Assembly (NCBI GenBank): GCA_902570035.1
Contig: CACFWO010000001.1
Span: forward strand, 124,001-188,000
DNA: 64,000 nt
Source of the DNA: an uncultured SAR86 cluster bacterium
Lineage (GTDB): Bacteria > Pseudomonadota > Gammaproteobacteria > Magnimaribacterales > AG-339-G14
Reading direction: 5' to 3'
The stretch's first letter is position 1, and every line of letters begins with the position of its first letter. The notes below the pieces were generated by a model. The model was not told where the DNA came from and did no database searches. It saw only the letters and a program-made list of their open reading frames with translations. This document shows, one piece after another, positions 63,510-64,000 of the stretch. A program made the position numbers and the translations under genes.

Positions 63510-64000
63510 ATGGAAATTGTTAAAAGAAACGGACCACCTGAAGATTTAATATATTTTGATGATGAGCTTCCTCTTGAGGAAAAACATGTACAAGATGTTA
63601 TTGAAATCTTTAATACTCCTTTAACTGGAGCATACAACTGGGATTACACAGTTGCAGAAAATAGAATTAAAAGACTTTATGAATTAGGTAAAGAACTAAA
63701 TTGGAACGGTTCTATTGATTTAGATTGGAGTTACAATCATCCTAAAGATAAGCCTTTAGTTGGTGGAGAATTGTTTGAGCCACCTCACGAACAATTAGAT
63801 GCTTGGAAAAATCTATCTGATGAAGAAAAAATAGAATTTGATAGACACGAAACAGCTGAACTCCTATGTCAGTTTTTGCATGGCGAGCAGGGTGCTTTAT
63901 TAGTTGCCTCACAAATTGCAAGTTGTGCACCAACATATAATGCAAAACTTTATGCTGCTTCACAAACTTTTGATGAAGCAAGACACGTTGAAGTTTTCAA
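63510..64000 (+). CDS. Ferritin-like diiron protein (R2-like), N-terminal part
   Basis: About 163 residues are visible before the window ends. The helical diiron signature includes a glutamate in HGEQGALLVASQ and the DEARH (E-x2-H) motif near residue 158, and an earlier HETAELLCQF helix supplies further ligands. An AAGG ribosome site lies 9 bases before the ATG. The family has oxygenases, oxidases and R2-like proteins of unknown role, so the reaction is not assigned. It follows cobST by 57 bases. Confidence 0.7.
   Translation, partial: MEIVKRNGPPEDLIYFDDELPLEEKHVQDVIEIFNTPLTGAYNWDYTVAENRIKRLYELGKELNWNGSIDLDWSYNHPKDKPLVGGELFEPPHEQLDAWKNLSDEEKIEFDRHETAELLCQFLHGEQGALLVASQIASCAPTYNAKLYAASQTFDEARHVEVF

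Overview
This window reads as a piece of chromosome from a streamlined, AT-rich marine gammaproteobacterium, most like the SAR86 type. That placement is an inference from gene content, gene order and base composition; no 16S gene is present. Signs of streamlining are strong. About 60 genes fill 64 kb, the largest gap is 202 bases, start and stop codons commonly overlap, and five of eight convergent gene pairs overlap in their coding ends. No tRNA, rRNA, CRISPR array, insertion sequence or prophage was seen. Several blocks follow Pseudomonas-like order: gyrA/ubiG/mupP, miaA-hflK-hflC-hisZ-purA, nrdR-ribD-ribBA-ribH-nusB, algC-argB-slmA and ilvE-waaC.

Layout. 1-3.7 kb: start of gyrA and the three-gene proton-pumping transhydrogenase (minus strand). 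3.8-9 kb: ubiG and mupP (plus), then rluB, scpB, scpA and nadE (minus). 9-18.8 kb (plus): DAHP synthase, a DnaT-repeat protein with a lambda P-like helicase loader, an RND efflux pair, xseB, ispA and dxs. 18.8-21.5 kb (minus): pgpA, thiL and a thiolase. 21.6-27 kb (plus): nth, glyA, nrdR, riboflavin genes and nusB. 27-32.2 kb (minus): purA, hisZ, hflC, hflK and miaA. 32.3-34.4 kb: an acyl-CoA ligase and the PII gene glnB. 34.4-45.9 kb: envelope genes (waaA, lpxL-like, hldE, waaC) with panB, panC, ilvE and an unusual four-gene glycosyltransferase/methyltransferase/alpha-toroid cluster. 45.9-52.7 kb: algC, argB, slmA, mrcA, aroK and aroB. 52.7-59 kb: a glutamine-riboswitch leader and gltB-gltD. 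59-64 kb: tesB, cysE, cobS, cobT and the start of a diiron ferritin-like protein.

Themes. Nitrogen assimilation is represented by GlnB and by GltBD behind a glnA-type aptamer. Isoprenoid supply is represented by dxs and ispA. Lipid and LPS assembly is represented by waaA, lpxL, hldE, waaC and algC, and fatty acid handling by the ligase, thiolase and thioesterase. The most interesting signals are the four-gene glycan-like cluster at 40.4-44.0 kb, the glutamine riboswitch in front of gltB, a terminator hairpin that contains the thiL start codon, a chromosomal DnaT/lambda-P pair, and cobST beside a diiron protein. Many genes start with TTG or GTG and few have a Shine-Dalgarno sequence.
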